A stretch of 64,000 nt of DNA from Neodiprion pinetum (lineage: Eukaryota > Arthropoda > Insecta > Hymenoptera > Diprionidae), in NCBI RefSeq assembly GCF_021155775.2, contig NC_060234.1, positions 18,376,526-18,440,525 of the forward strand, read 5' to 3'. Shown one piece after another: positions 1-11,904 of this stretch (position 1 is the stretch's first letter; each line of letters begins with the position of its first letter). Under the pieces are notes generated by a model. That model saw only the letters and a list, made by a program, of their open reading frames with translations, searched no databases and was not told the origin of the DNA. The position numbers and the translations under genes are program-made.

Positions 1-14
1 AAGCTGTTTTTCAG

Positions 15-239
15 CCAGAAAATTGCGGAAGCACCTCTCGCCCGCGCCAGTTGTCTGATGGCGACGATTTATATGAGATCGTGAAAGCTGAGCTTTCAGT
101 ACCTTTTACTACGTGCGCATTTCCTACAGATTTGACGCACGAAATTTATTCATCGGTTCACATTGAAAGAACCATTACACGGTATATCCTTATTATTACA
201 GGCACGAGTGATCTGGCGGAGCGTTATCATAAAATTTGA
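15..239 (+). CDS. Possible 3' terminal exon at the window edge
   Basis: A reading frame is open from just after a splice-acceptor-like ctgtttttcag (positions 4-14) to a TGA at 237-239, about 74 codons. It contains an acidic stretch (SDGDDLYEIVKAEL) that looks more protein-like than the flanks, and the first 130 bases are less AT-rich than what follows. AATAAA motifs at 490-495 and 597-602 could serve a 3' untranslated region. I recognise no family, the 5' part would lie outside the window, and a frame of this length can occur by chance. Seen: acceptor-like sequence, open frame, stop. Inferred: that it is an exon. Confidence 0.22.
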   Translation, partial: PENCGSTSRPRQLSDGDDLYEIVKAELSVPFTTCAFPTDLTHEIYSSVHIERTITRYILIITGTSDLAERYHKI

Positions 240-3200
240 AATCCTGAAATTATCGTCTTGTTTTTCAACTTTCAAAGTTTTCAAACTTTTACTAGACGAT
301 GTGGTATATTTAGCTATACTTGAACAATTTTTTCGCGAAGGTAAAGTTACTGCATATACTTGTTACCGATATGATACATAATTCTAGAGAAATTGCAAAT
401 TCGAATATTTTTGGGTGAATTGAAAAATTAACGAAGGCTTCTTGCGACGAAATTTGCAGCTTGGATACATAATTCGTTGATTATGAAACAATAAAGTAAT
501 GCCAAGGTCTTGTATAGTTAAAACGGATGTAGTAAAATTATAAAAATGTATGGGAGGCAATTATGTCAAAAAACTATTGAATTGAAAACATGATAAAATA
601 AAGAGTTGAAAAATGTTACTTGAGCTAAATTAGTTACATACATCCAACTGAAAAACTCCTTTTGAAAAAAATTTATTCTCTACCGTTGTTATATGATAAA
701 CTTAGCCTGTCATTCTGTTCATGATTGTAGTCGTTTATCTGCTTCATTTTCACGGGCATGATTGTTTCTCTGATATGACTCGTTGACTTGGTTTAATTTA
801 AAATTCACTCATGTATGCTAATGTAAGTATTAGGTAATGTAATCGTTAGCTTTCTGTTACTTCTTTGAGTTTTTATTATTGTTGGATAAACCGTGTAGTA
901 AATAAAGTATTACTACAGTTCTGAGTAGGGTCCCCTTCAAAGGGCTGAAACGTAAAAATGAGACCTGTTCTTGTATTAGACCTACGGCACCGAAAAAACA
1001 CTCGCAAGAAAAAATTAAGATAAAAAATTGTTACGACTTATTGTGCGCAGCCCTGAAATATGACATTTCATCAACTAAACGCTCTTATATACAGGGTGGT
1101 GAGGCTGAATATTAGACATAGTAATATTTGAAAGGTAAATATCGATATTTAACTCCTTAGACACATTTATAAACGATGCACAGGCTGACTTCAGTCCGTT
1201 TGATTGCTCTCTTAAAATCTGATCGAGAGCTGGGCTCGATTCAGAGGAGAGCTCCCTTGTATACTCGAAGAATTCGAGCGAGAGCGTCCGCTGATAACGA
1301 TCGATAACAGAATTTAGACGAATACTGAGAACCACAACGCGGCTCAGAGGGAGAGAGCGAAATATAGCGGTCTGTATGACAGAGAATAATATAAATTGAA
1401 AATACCACGGTGCTAGTAAGTATTGGAAGATGAGAAGAAATAGACGTATTCCGCAATAAACAGCAACGTTCCGACTGTTTTAAACAGACAATATAAGTAG
1501 TGTATTAATTTATGAATAGTATATAAACTGCTATTTATCAAAATCAGACAAATTATATATGGATTTTTTAGTGAAAAAATGATAGAATAACGTGATTTCT
1601 CTGACCTTGCTAATAAAACAAAGTATGTAAGATTGTAATTTAGTATTTCGAAATTTTTCCCGATTCACAAGGACTTTTTCTATTAGCCCTAAAGGGGGGG
1701 GGTTTGGTTTTGCACTTTCGAAAAATCGAATTTTTTTTTGTCTTATCTTATTGTTAAACATTTCAAGAATATATTCCCAAAATTTTAAGTCGATCTGAGC
1801 AAAACTCTTGAAGTTATCGTCTAGTTAGTCTCCTTGCCCTTTAACATTATATAATAGCTCTGACAGCAGGTATAGCTTATTCACTTCTATCGTTCTGGTC
1901 CATTATCCTGTTTCGAGAATATTTTATTTTGTAAAGACAGGTAAGTAAAGCCATAAAGACATATTTTATATTTGTATGTATATACTATACACTGTCCAAT
2001 ATTTTAAAACGAGAGACGAGCGTCAGTTTGTCGTTGTACGTTCGATCGGGCGCTTGTGATTTTTTCTCAAAACTACTTTTTCAAAGTCTGTGTTCACTGC
2101 CATTTAAAAACTACTTGACCCATTCATTTCAAACTTGGTACACATTTTCTACATATAAAATACCTCCCCCCAACGTTTAGTTAAAATTTTTTTTTCTACA
2201 TCAAGGGGGTTTCCCACCCACAAAATGGCGGAATTTTTCGTGGAAAATATCAGTTTACACTTTAGATGGCCACAAAAAATTTTGAAATGAAAAAAAAAAT
2301 AATCAAAGACCGTTGGGGGGAGGATTTGATGATACTTTGACTAAATTCTAATGGTTTTTGATGTTAGATAATTTCTGACTGAGATATAGTGATCACCGCA
2401 AATTGTGTTTTTTCTGAGACGTTCTGGGGCAAACTCTGTCACCGGCTTATTTTTCAATATTTCCGCATGTAAAAATTACAGAATATTGTTAAAAGTATCC
2501 TTAATAATGTACAAAAGGTTTGACTAAATTTGCTCAATCCATACTTTGAAAAAAAAAATTCACAAAAAAAGTGTTATTTTTACGCCGAAACTCTTACCCC
2601 CGCCCCTTAACTTAACCAGCTTCGTGAACTTTTTCAGCCTTAGTTTTTTCGTACTTTTATTTCTGAAAATTTCTGACCTGACGGTACATCCCATACATAT
2701 TTAGGGAATCTATTGACGATTTAGTTATCAAGTCTAGTGATAGTGTAATTCATCATATTATCTTGCAGTATCGATGAAACTATAAAGCTATGTACTTCGC
2801 GGCTCGATGTGCTTGGACTCATTAACGTGTAATATAGTTTCATGTAAACTTCACTTGGTAAGAACCCTTCGAGTAGTCGAAAATTTGAGTAACGGAACTC
2901 AATTTTCCGTATCGATTGTTTAGAAATGCTCACTTAGTAGCCGACTTCGTTCAATGGCAGCTTAGGCGTACTTCGATGAACAAATTTATTCCGAGAAACC
3001 CCGTTAAAAAAGTTGTTCCTGTACCAACACGAAAAGTTTGTTTGGCAGCACAAAAATGAACTTTGCCTGCAGCGCTGGAAAGTTAAACCAGACACGGGCT
3101 TCCGAACACAGCGGCTATATGTATAAGTAAACGACGTACGAACCTTTCCCATGAGAGACGCCTCGGCAGTTCATCGCTTGGAATGAAACTTGGTCGTTGA

Positions 3201-3779
3201 TTTAAAAGGCGCGCAAGTCGCGTCAACGGTTGAGTGCCGCTCACACTGGCGCTGCTCAATCTCCCGCTTCTTGATACGGATTCCTTGCTAGTATCTCTTG
3301 AACTCGTGCTAATATCGGAAACGCGACGCTCGACTGAAACAAAAATTTGTACTTACGTTACCACTTTTTTCTAGTCTTCACCCAGGTATTTAATAATCGA
3401 CAAATCAGAGGAACGTAGGCAGAGTCTAGAATTAAGAATTGTAAGTAACATTTTACTGTGCCAGATGTATTTATTGAGGCACGCAATGGGACATGCTGCT
3501 GTGTGATGCGTATACTGGATATTTTGTGGTAACGTCTCATGGGCAATTTAACACGTAAGGCTAAATCCGCCTGCATTCATGCAATATAGGATACATTTTA
3601 TTGGGATCCGTCAGCATTTCGGCAATTGAGAGTGCAGTTCACCGATTGGTAGTTGTCTCATTGCACGTAATTGACTGATTGCTTGCTGTTTTCTCCAATC
3701 GCAGACCGTGAGACAAATGCCGATCGGTAAAATATACCCCAAAGGAGTTAATAACTGTCATAATCTTCTGGTGTACATG
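240..3779. other. Noncoding AT-rich stretch
   Basis: No supported gene. It holds AATAAA motifs near 490 and 597, a run of nine G at 1694-1702 beside a T-rich tract, and a repeat-like block at about 1,990-2,600. In that block a CTCCCCCCAACG segment near 2,165 has an inverted partner near 2,315. The stretch 3,150-3,330 is more GC-rich than its surroundings, but its frames are short and unremarkable. Confidence 0.6.
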
Positions 3780-4686
3780 CTCCTTGTATTCTTGTGCAAC
3801 CGTTGATATGTCTTGTAATTTTTTGTAATCCCGTTGCATTCTTCGTCTTATTTTTGCAATCCTTGAAATCATTGTAATCGCATGAAAATTTCTGTCAATA
3901 CTGTACATAACGTATTATCTTTGTAATCCTCGAAATCTCTGTAAGTTTTGCGATTATTTGTAATTTTTGTAATCCTTTGCGATCTCTTTTTATTCTGCAC
4001 GTTATTTATGTGATCCTCGAAATCCTAGCAATCTTCGTAATTACGTTTAATTTTTTTTTTTGGTTTCTTTGTAATCGGTGACATTGTTTTGTAGCCTGTC
4101 TTACTCTTGCAATCTCTCGAAACATTTGTAATCTATGTAATTTTACTGCAATTTCATAAATTTATTTGTATTCCGTGTAGCTTAGTAACACAGTTCTGCA
4201 ACCAAATCCTTCTTCAGAAAAAAATATTATAGATATGAAGGTTTTAGTGCGCTCAATCTGCTACATCTGCTGTCCATTTTTTGCTGTCGCGTATGTATAA
4301 TATATTACATGATATGATTATTTCTTTTATTAAAAATATTATAAATATAGTTGCTGTCATTAGTGTTTGACTATAATTTGTTAAGAAAATTATCGTTTTA
4401 TTGAAAAAAAAAAAAACATTACATGAAAAGTATGCGTGGTACATACTTTTTATTACTACATTTCGATTCGAGAGTATTAAATCTATTAGAATTACTTGTA
4501 ATAATAAGAAGGAGAAAAAAACAGTTTATTTTGCAGACCAGCGTAATCACTTGAGATCTTTGTAAACATTTTGTACTATGTGTAATCTTGCTGTAATCTT
4601 TGATTTCGTTGCAATATCTATGATTGAATTGTAATCTTTGTTATTGTAATCAGTGTATGTCATTTTTACGTAGTGATCAACCCCCC
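3780..4686 (+). repeat. Degenerate GTAATCTTT minisatellite, copy A, with conserved cap
   Basis: From about 3,780 to 4,190 and again 4,556-4,655 the + strand repeats GTAATC/TTTGTAATCC-like words at irregular spacing of roughly 9 to 20 bases. The two parts are separated by unrelated AT-rich sequence. The array ends in a cap (4,646-4,686) that begins GTAATCAGTGTATGTC and runs into a C-rich stretch. The same cap follows three other arrays (7.8, 25.2 and 44.35 kb). There is no coding potential; the short frames here are by-products of the repeat. Confidence 0.7.
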
Positions 4687-6451
4687 AAAATCCTAACTTA
4701 CGTAAATCCAGGCGGATTGGGAGCCCTTGTGTTATTTTCACGACGTAACCGGGTATAGATTTTATACTGCCATATACATCTAGATGGGTATTCGTTACGT
4801 CAACAATATCAATATTGCGTTTCATATGCAAGCGTAACATTATATGGTCCTTATGCTACATGTCAAGGGTGCCGATATAGAACCGAATTTGTTTCTAGAT
4901 GTACACCTGTGTAGATTCCTCGCGAAAATTGCCAGAGTAGTATTGATTGGGGTTACAGGGTAAGAAAATGAAGACTAGGTAATAGAATAGATAACCCTTA
5001 GATTAAAATCGAATGTAAAACGGACAGATCACATGACTTTGCACGATTTCATGTTTCACATGAGAACAATAGCAAGTCGATGCCACATTGGATTTTTTTT
5101 ATTTAATATACACTTGCCTTGAAAGTCTGTAAATTTGGTATCAAAATGTAAGAGGTCGCTCTTAAAGTAAAGTATTTTCTTCATACTACAACGAACAAGT
5201 ATTTTGGAAGGTCGATAAAATTTGGCAAAAAGTTCTTTAAGATGTTGATTAAAAAATACTACTCTATCATCATCATTTGGTTTTCTGTGACGTACATTTT
5301 TCAAGGTAGGTTTACAAGTTTACTTGAATGTAATAGAATAGAACGAAGTCTTTTGCAACTGACGCTGAAAACTGGCAAAGTTTAAAAGAATTCCGTGGGG
5401 TCGACGAAAAAATAATGGACATAATTAACTGCTACGGGAAGAATTGACCTAATTTCACTGTCGAAAACCGGTCATGGTAAGGAGGCATTTGATCATGTAC
5501 TATTCGTCATCTTTTAAGCTAACTTCCCCATTCCTTTTTCCTTTCTTATCTCTTGGGTACAATTTTTCTTTCAATCCAGACTAAGGTAATCAAAAACAAC
5601 GCTAAGTGGATACGTAATGGATCGGCTTCACAGCTTTATTTTAGGGTAAATGATGATATACGATTTTCGATATTTTGGGGAAAAGGTGCATAAAACGGAA
5701 TATTTAAAAAAATAAGGTTAGAATTGCTCATTGAATTTTTCACAAAACGCTCTTAGCTTCTGATCGATGCAGATTTCCTTACGTGAAATGGTACAGAAAA
5801 TGAGGTTCACGTTTGTATGTTATATTACATTAAATAAAATTTTCATAAGCTTTGTTAACTTCAACCCTAATGAGCCTTGGTAAGATAATAGAAATGTCGT
5901 GAACTGGTCGTGGCTGAACCGCATATGTATTTTCACGAAGGCCAATTTCAAGGAGGTGATTGAGATGAGAATCAATATTTTTCCACTCGCAATCAGTTTA
6001 CTACGAGATAGTTGCACATTGAGGAGGCTATGAAGATGTTTCTAAAACACAAGAAAAAAAACTATCCAAAGTGTAAGCCGAAGCTTCGATATTGACTTTT
6101 ATTATAGATTATTCTAAAATAGTCGAAAATATACTAAATTTATATTTTTATTATATTACACAATGGTCTGTCTGGTTGAGAAGACTATTCTTCGCAACTG
6201 CACTCACAATAAGATACAGACAAACACATGTATTTTTGGAAACAATATATTTTTTTGTTAATAAATTTCAAATGCACAAAATGTAATAATTTTTCATACG
6301 TGCACGGAAAGACCAACTTTACTCCCTGCAGTAAGGAACCTTAATGAAATTTTACTTGCCTAGTGTGGAAACTCTTTTTTCCCTAGGGCGGAGTGACTGT
6401 CAATCAGAGGAGGCTGCGAGTTGATACAATCATGAATTCTAACTTCGATAA
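4687..6451. other. Noncoding stretch
   Basis: AT-rich sequence with only short unrelated frames. No domain, TIR pair, splice-flanked exon or structural RNA was recognised. Confidence 0.5.
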
Positions 6452-7330
6452 ACTTAGTCCAGCCGAGTAAGCATTGACTCCTATTCTTTTCGAGAACAGG
6501 TTCGCCGATTTTTTCGTAGGTAGATTTGACCTCAACCGATGAGCCCTTGATTTTGCCGCCATATCAATTTAACAGCTGATTGTTTGTAGAAATGGTGAAA
6601 AAAAAATCGAATTTTTATTTTTAATTTTTTTTCTATCGACGAGAGGAAAAAATGTTTGATATAAAAGTAGTAGGTCTTAACCTCGTGTATATGAAAAAAA
6701 GTTTTTGATTCAAAAAATAATTCTTAGTTTAGCCGCAAAATGTAAAAAACCAGCCATTTTTTTTTTTTTCATTACAATCCAGTGTCCTTAATTATAAATT
6801 TAAACCTTCGAAACTCACATGTCGCGTGTGAAATTAGTGCTTCAAAAACCAGTCCAAAAATTATTCGATTATCTCGTACATTATGGCAACAAATAGCGAT
6901 TTTCGAAAAAACTTTGGGTACCAATAGAATCCAACATAATGGGGTTACAGCGTCAAAAAAAATTTCTCGTAGTACTTACAGATATGGAGGTTACTAATGC
7001 GATTGAAAAACTTTTTTTTCCATCGACAAAGGTCGAAAAAAAAGGAAAGAAAATTTTTCTTACTTAACAAATATGAGTATTGCTGAAATTATTCACTTAC
7101 GAAAAACATTTTTTAATATTGTTATTTCTGTTTGTGAGACGAAAAATTAAAAAAAAAATTCGATTTTTTTTTTCACCATTTTTACAAACAATCAGCTGTT
7201 GAATTGATATGGCGGCAAAATCAAGGGCTCATTGGTTGAGGTCAAATCTACCTACGAAAAAATCGGCGAACCTGTTCTCGAAAAGAATAGGAGTCAGTCG
7301 ATTACATGCCTTACTCGCCTGTACTAAATT
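6452..7330. mobile_element. Foldback/MITE-like element with ~170-bp inverted arms
   Basis: The left arm (about 6,452-6,620) and right arm (about 7,150-7,330) are inverted copies. Shared inverted segments include the one holding GAGAACAGGTTCGCCGATTT and the one holding AACAGCTGATTGTTTGTA. The central ~530 bp is T/A-tract rich with no transposase. The outermost 30 bp of the arms diverge, so the ends and any target duplication are not exact. This is a non-autonomous inverted-repeat element of unknown superfamily. Confidence 0.7.
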
Positions 7331-7640
7331 GCCGCACACCGACATGATCGACGAGATCTTTCACTACGTAAGACGCAAGGTCGGCAGCCGTGATTGTACA
7401 GAAAAAATTTCGTGTGCACCACTGGCAGAAGGTTCAGATCTCTCGGCAGAGTTTACTGCCCTCATCAACTGCTTTACCTCGATGCATCGCGGGCGTAGGA
7501 AGATACACTTCGAAAGCGCAATCAGGTCGGACAGCAAGCTCCGCGCTCATGAGCGAAAATCTACTTTCCTCCCTTGGTGCACAATACAATTTTTGTAACA
7601 CCTACACGAGGAGTTCGCTTTCGTGCGCTGAGGCGAACTG
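7331..7640. other. GC-richer island, function unknown
   Basis: Next to the right arm of the foldback the base composition rises and both strands carry longer open frames. The + strand frame starting inside the arm runs to 7,598. Because that frame begins within a transposon arm and shows no recognisable domain, I do not call it a gene. It could be an exon fragment or sequence captured by the element. Confidence 0.3.
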
Positions 7641-7802
7641 TCAAGTAATGTTGATTACGATACAGTTTTCTTTAGGTAATGTTCACTACCTAACAGATAT
7701 GTCGGAAAAAAATCTTTATAAATTGCATCTACGAATTGGTTTTGTCAAAAAAAGCAACAAAATTTCTCTGAGAATACTCAATCTTTCTGTAGGCATGATT
7801 TT

Positions 7803-8215
7803 CCCGAGGGGTCCGTTACTGTGTAAAAATGACGTACTCCAATTACAATTACAGATGAATTACAAAAATTACAGGAATTACAAAGAGATTGGAAAGATTA
7901 CAGTGATGTTACACAAATTACAAAATGATTACGAATATAACACAGAATACAAAAATTGCACGGATAACACGATGGTTGCTAAGATTACAACAAGTTGACA
8001 TGCATACAATTAAATTTGTATAATATGCAGAGTTCAAAGGGGTTACAAAAGATTACAAGGGTGAAAAAAAAAATTACAAGCATTATAAAGGTGAGATCCT
8101 GAAATCGAGATGATTACAATGATTAACATTATTATTAAGGTTATAAGTAATTCCAGAATTGTACAGACATCATGAAGAATAGAGGGGTCATTAAGGATAA
8201 AAAAAGATTACAATG
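7803..8215 (-). repeat. GTAATC minisatellite, copy B (inverted), with conserved cap
   Basis: On the + strand this reads as ATTACAAAGATTAC-type words; on the minus strand it is the same GTAATCTTT repeat as copy A. The cap lies at 7,803-7,850; on the minus strand it reads GTACGTCATTTTTAC followed by a segment ending CCCCTCGGG. A 200-codon + strand frame through the array (7,390-7,998) is mainly repeat-encoded and is not taken as a gene. Confidence 0.7.
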
Positions 8216-8454
8216 GCCTACCAAAGGTTCCCGTTAACAGTGTTACATTCAAGACGCTGCCGCGCAGTACCAATGATAAAAATCGGACCAAATAAATTGT
8301 GAGTATTTTTTGTAATATTACACTTAGCTATCTAAAATCGTAGTCTGTATCTTTACTAACTCATGCTTCGATGATCTTAAATATTTGAATAACGTATCGT
8401 GGTCCAAATATTTTTAATTTTGTTTTTCTAAAATACGTGGTCGGTGGTTATTAA
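8216..8454. other. Noncoding spacer
   Basis: Short AT-rich interval between the minisatellite and the next TIR element; nothing recognised. Confidence 0.5.
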
Positions 8455-9171
8455 CCCCTTGAGCGTCAGTGACACACATGTGGGCAGAAAAAAGTCGTGC
8501 CACTTTTGTGTCATGACACATGTGGGAATTTGAAAAAAATACTGTTTATCCTGCATCGATTTTACTGTAGTTTGGTAAATCAACGTTTTCGACGTCGCTG
8601 AATCCGAATCTGGAATCGGATTTCTAAAATTCAAGCTGGCGGATCCAATATCGCGGACGCTAATTCGAAAAAATAGTTTGATTTCGACAAAAATGAGTAT
8701 GTCAGAGTTTCGAGCTCGCTGAATCTGAATCTGAAATGGGCTTTCCGAAATTCAAAATGCCAGATCTAATATAACAGACGCAAATTCGAAAACTAGTTTT
8801 ATTCCGACGAATGTCAGTATCTTGAAGTTTTTCAGGTCGCTGAATCTGAATCTGAAATCAGATTTGTAAAATTTAAAATGGTGGGTTCAATATGGCGGAC
8901 GAGAAGTTCAAATTTCATCAAATCCGGTCAAAAAATTTTGCCCAGGGGTTTTCGGGATCGCTGGTTACGAATCTGAAATCAGATTTGGAAAATTCAAGAT
9001 GGCGAATCCATTTGGCTGACAAAGAGCTCAAATTTGATCGAATCCAGTTGAAAAAGTTTTGGTCCGCCGTATTGGATCCGCCATTTTGAATTTTGAAAAT
9101 CTAAATTCAGATTTGGATTTAGCTACCCCAAAAATGCTCGAAAATCTCATTTTCGCCTGACACTCAAGGGG
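8455..9171. mobile_element. TIR element with a 121-bp tandem repeat, possibly piggyBac-like MITE
   Basis: The ends are inverted: left CCCCTTGAGCGTCAG, right (as inverse) CCCCTTGAGTGTCAG. TTAA precedes the left end at 8,451-8,454; the right flank is AACT, so a TTAA duplication is not intact. Inside, the word CGCTG with its flanks recurs at 8,596, 8,717, 8,838 and 8,959, an exact 121-bp period, with wording like GAATCTGAATCTGAAATC. No transposase. The CCC(C/T)TTGAG-type terminus next to TTAA resembles insect piggyBac-like elements; this assignment is inference. Confidence 0.65.
8560..9130 (+). repeat. 121-bp tandem repeat, about four units
   Basis: Four diverged units at a constant 121-bp spacing, each holding a TCGCTGAATCTGAATCTG-like core and a later AAATGGCGG-like word. 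Related units at 120-122-bp spacing occur inside the Transib element (27.1 kb) and in both arms of the 46-47.7 kb foldback. Confidence 0.8.
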
Positions 9172-10708
9172 AACTAAATTTAACTATAAGCTTTATTATC
9201 CTCTTACTTCGTATATCACAGTTTTTTTTTTATAATGCATTTTACATTGTTTTCAAGATGTTACGAATGTAAATAACTAGTATGCATGTTCATTACTAAT
9301 CGATTGATCGTCATTCTTGATGCCTCGATCTCGATGCCTTCTAAACGAGCGTCGTGGTCAGAAAACGACCTGGTGTCAACTGTCCGAGCAATTAACCCGT
9401 TCACTTTAAAATGAAAATGTTGACTCGAAATGCCTTTATTTGAGTGAAGAAACACTTTTTGAATGATTTCGAGATGTTTTGGACTTGTTTCAGAAATTGA
9501 TTTTTTTTTTTCAAAATTTATGTTTTTCTCGCAAATTTACAAACTAAATAGCGGGGAGCGATATGACAGGAAATTTTACCCTTATTTCATGTACTTGACA
9601 ATTATTTTTTTTGAGAATTTTAAATCTAATTGATACATTCATGTGATTATTGATATCAGATACCAGATATATTACGTACAGTTTGATTACTTAAGTATGT
9701 TAAAGCTATAGGCCTTATTATTCTACCATAGTGAAATAAGGCCTACAGGCAAAGTTTTTAAAAATGTTTAATTTCGTTTCTGTTTATGATAAAATTTACC
9801 ATTTTTCGTTTATATCTTATAAAAACTGTACTTGAATATTGAGTATTATCAAGACCCGTTGATTAAATTGGATATTTTTTATTTCATTTCAAATATCCCT
9901 TAGTTAGGCCTTTTTACCCGCAGGTACTTTGTTTGAGATTGCTTGATCGTCTGAGCAGCTGCTAACACTTTTTAGGGACTCTTCTGCAGTTCCCGAAACT
10001 TCCGAATTATAAGTGTTGGGATTATGGATGTTGGTGTGATTAATTTTAATCAAATAATCAAAGCTTTATTTTAGGAAGATTGTTCTTTTTATTCAAAATA
10101 GAGTGTCGAAGGTATGTCTTTCTCAACTGAAGGATCAGAGTGAACTGGCAGAGTGAACTGGCTCCTTGGAGCCATACCACTGCAGCTGTATTGTTAAAAA
10201 TATATATTTCAAGGGTCTATACCATGTGCAAAATTATACCTGGTTATATGGCTCTGTTCGAGTGCTCCCATCCTTACTTCCAGAAAATCATAAAAGCAAT
10301 CGCTACAGGGCTGACAATGTGTTTACCAGATGTTGCAAAAAGTGAAAACTTTCACTTTTAAAACAAATAGACACAACTTAAATATGAGAAATATAATATC
10401 ACAAAAGAGAGAAACTTTTGTAGACGAACTCAATATTTCAACAATAAGTATAAATACGATCAATGTCTGTGCGTGTAGTTATTTTTGCTTATCCTCAAAT
10501 AGTCCAAATAAGCGGCTCTGAAAGTTCTGCTACAAAAAAAGTTGGCGGGTAATCGGACTTCATAAGCTTTTCGCATTTTTTCATTACTATGTTTGTTTTT
10601 AACGTGAGATATCAGCTACCCATTTATAAGATTCTTGTTTTCGAGATGGGCTAGGTTTTTGAAGTGAAACTCCACCACTTTCACGACCAACTACCGCTTA
10701 ACTGCTTA
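9172..10708. other. Noncoding stretch
   Basis: AT-rich, no supported gene. A perfect small inverted repeat (AAAAGTGAAA...TTTCACTTTT) lies at about 10,337-10,360. The short frames at 10,140-10,521 show no family features. Confidence 0.5.
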
Positions 10709-11904
10709 CCCAGTGAACACATGACCTCCATATGACGTCATAGATAGGTCACATAGAGATCATCGACTTTTTACATAGATATGACATAAAAATGACTTTA
10801 TTGATGACTCTGATATGATGTCATGTAGTATGACATCATTATGACATAGTGCTGACATAAAATTTGACTTTTATATGACGTCATGATTGTGACTTAAATA
10901 TTACGTAAATATTATGTCTTATCCCTATCATATGTGTGACGTCACATCAAAGTCATAAATTTATATATTATTTACGTAAGAAATAAATCATACAATTACA
11001 TAAATTACAAGTCATATTCTGACGTCAAAAGGATATCATAATACCGTCATATTCTTACGTAAGAAACAACTCATACTTTTACGTAAAATTGATGTGCGAT
11101 GAACGTCATACTTAAGCATCAGCTTCCGGTCATTCTTTTACATACGAGTGACATAATACTAATGTCACGACGGTATAAAAAAAAACGATTAACGATACTT
11201 TTCTATTTATGTTCTATGTTGTATCATGTATTGATTTAATAATTCATAAGTGGAATTTCATATGACATTTCTTAATTTTTACTTTTATATTTAGTGTCCA
11301 AATTTAACTTACCGCAAATTCTCTTTAAATGCAAACATTAAATATATTTTTAACATTGAAAATATTAGGATATTGTCATAAATAAAATATATAAACTAAT
11401 TTCAAAATTAATTATTATATTGTAATAGAGGTACAGTAACAAAATAATCACTATTTATAAATGAAAAATATAAACATTTTGACTTTACAAGTTCTGTTGT
11501 AACAGTTATATTATTATAAGCATTCTTAAATACTTTTTATCAGTATGACATCAGAGTTATGTCATCGAGACGTCAGGTAAGTTATAATATCAGGTAAGTA
11601 CTTTTAAGTCATCTTGACGTCAGCTAAATAACAAGTACGTCAGCTGGACGTCATATTTTTGTAAGCTTCCGGTACCGACTTTACTTCTCTATGACATCAG
11701 AGTTATGTCATTTTGACGTCAGTTAAGTCATAATGATGTCAATTGAAGGTCATATTTACGTCATTTATCTTACGTAAGAATCTTACGTCAGGAAGTGGGA
11801 AATTATGAGTCATATGTGACTCATATATGACTCACATCTTACGTAAATCATGACGTGACATGACGTCATTCTGACATCAGTTTGACATAATTGTGTTCAC
11901 TGGG
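10709..11904. mobile_element. TA-flanked element built of TGACGTCA-type palindromes
   Basis: The ends are inverted copies of CCCAGTGAACACA, directly flanked by TA (10,707-10,708 and 11,905-11,906). The outer parts (10,720-11,170 and 11,540-11,890) are packed with short motifs of the ATGACGTCAT, TGACATCA, TACGTAAG and ATATGAC type in both orientations. The exact octamer TGACGTCA starts at 10,733, 10,876, 10,937, 11,020, 11,615, 11,714 and 11,861. The central ~370 bp is plain AT-rich. No coding frame. It looks like a non-autonomous element whose long terminal regions are arrays of palindromes. Confidence 0.75.

Noticed and set aside
1986..2600. Possible MITE starting CACTGTCCAATATTTT
   Set aside because: No inverted partner of the end was found; only one short internal inverted match.
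3780..4686. Regularly recurring short repeats resembling a CRISPR array
   Set aside because: Units are degenerate, of irregular spacing and without constant spacers, in a eukaryotic sequence.
7390..7998. 202-codon + strand frame
   Set aside because: Its second half is encoded by the ATTACAAAGATTAC minisatellite and conserved cap, and it begins near a transposon arm; no domain is visible.
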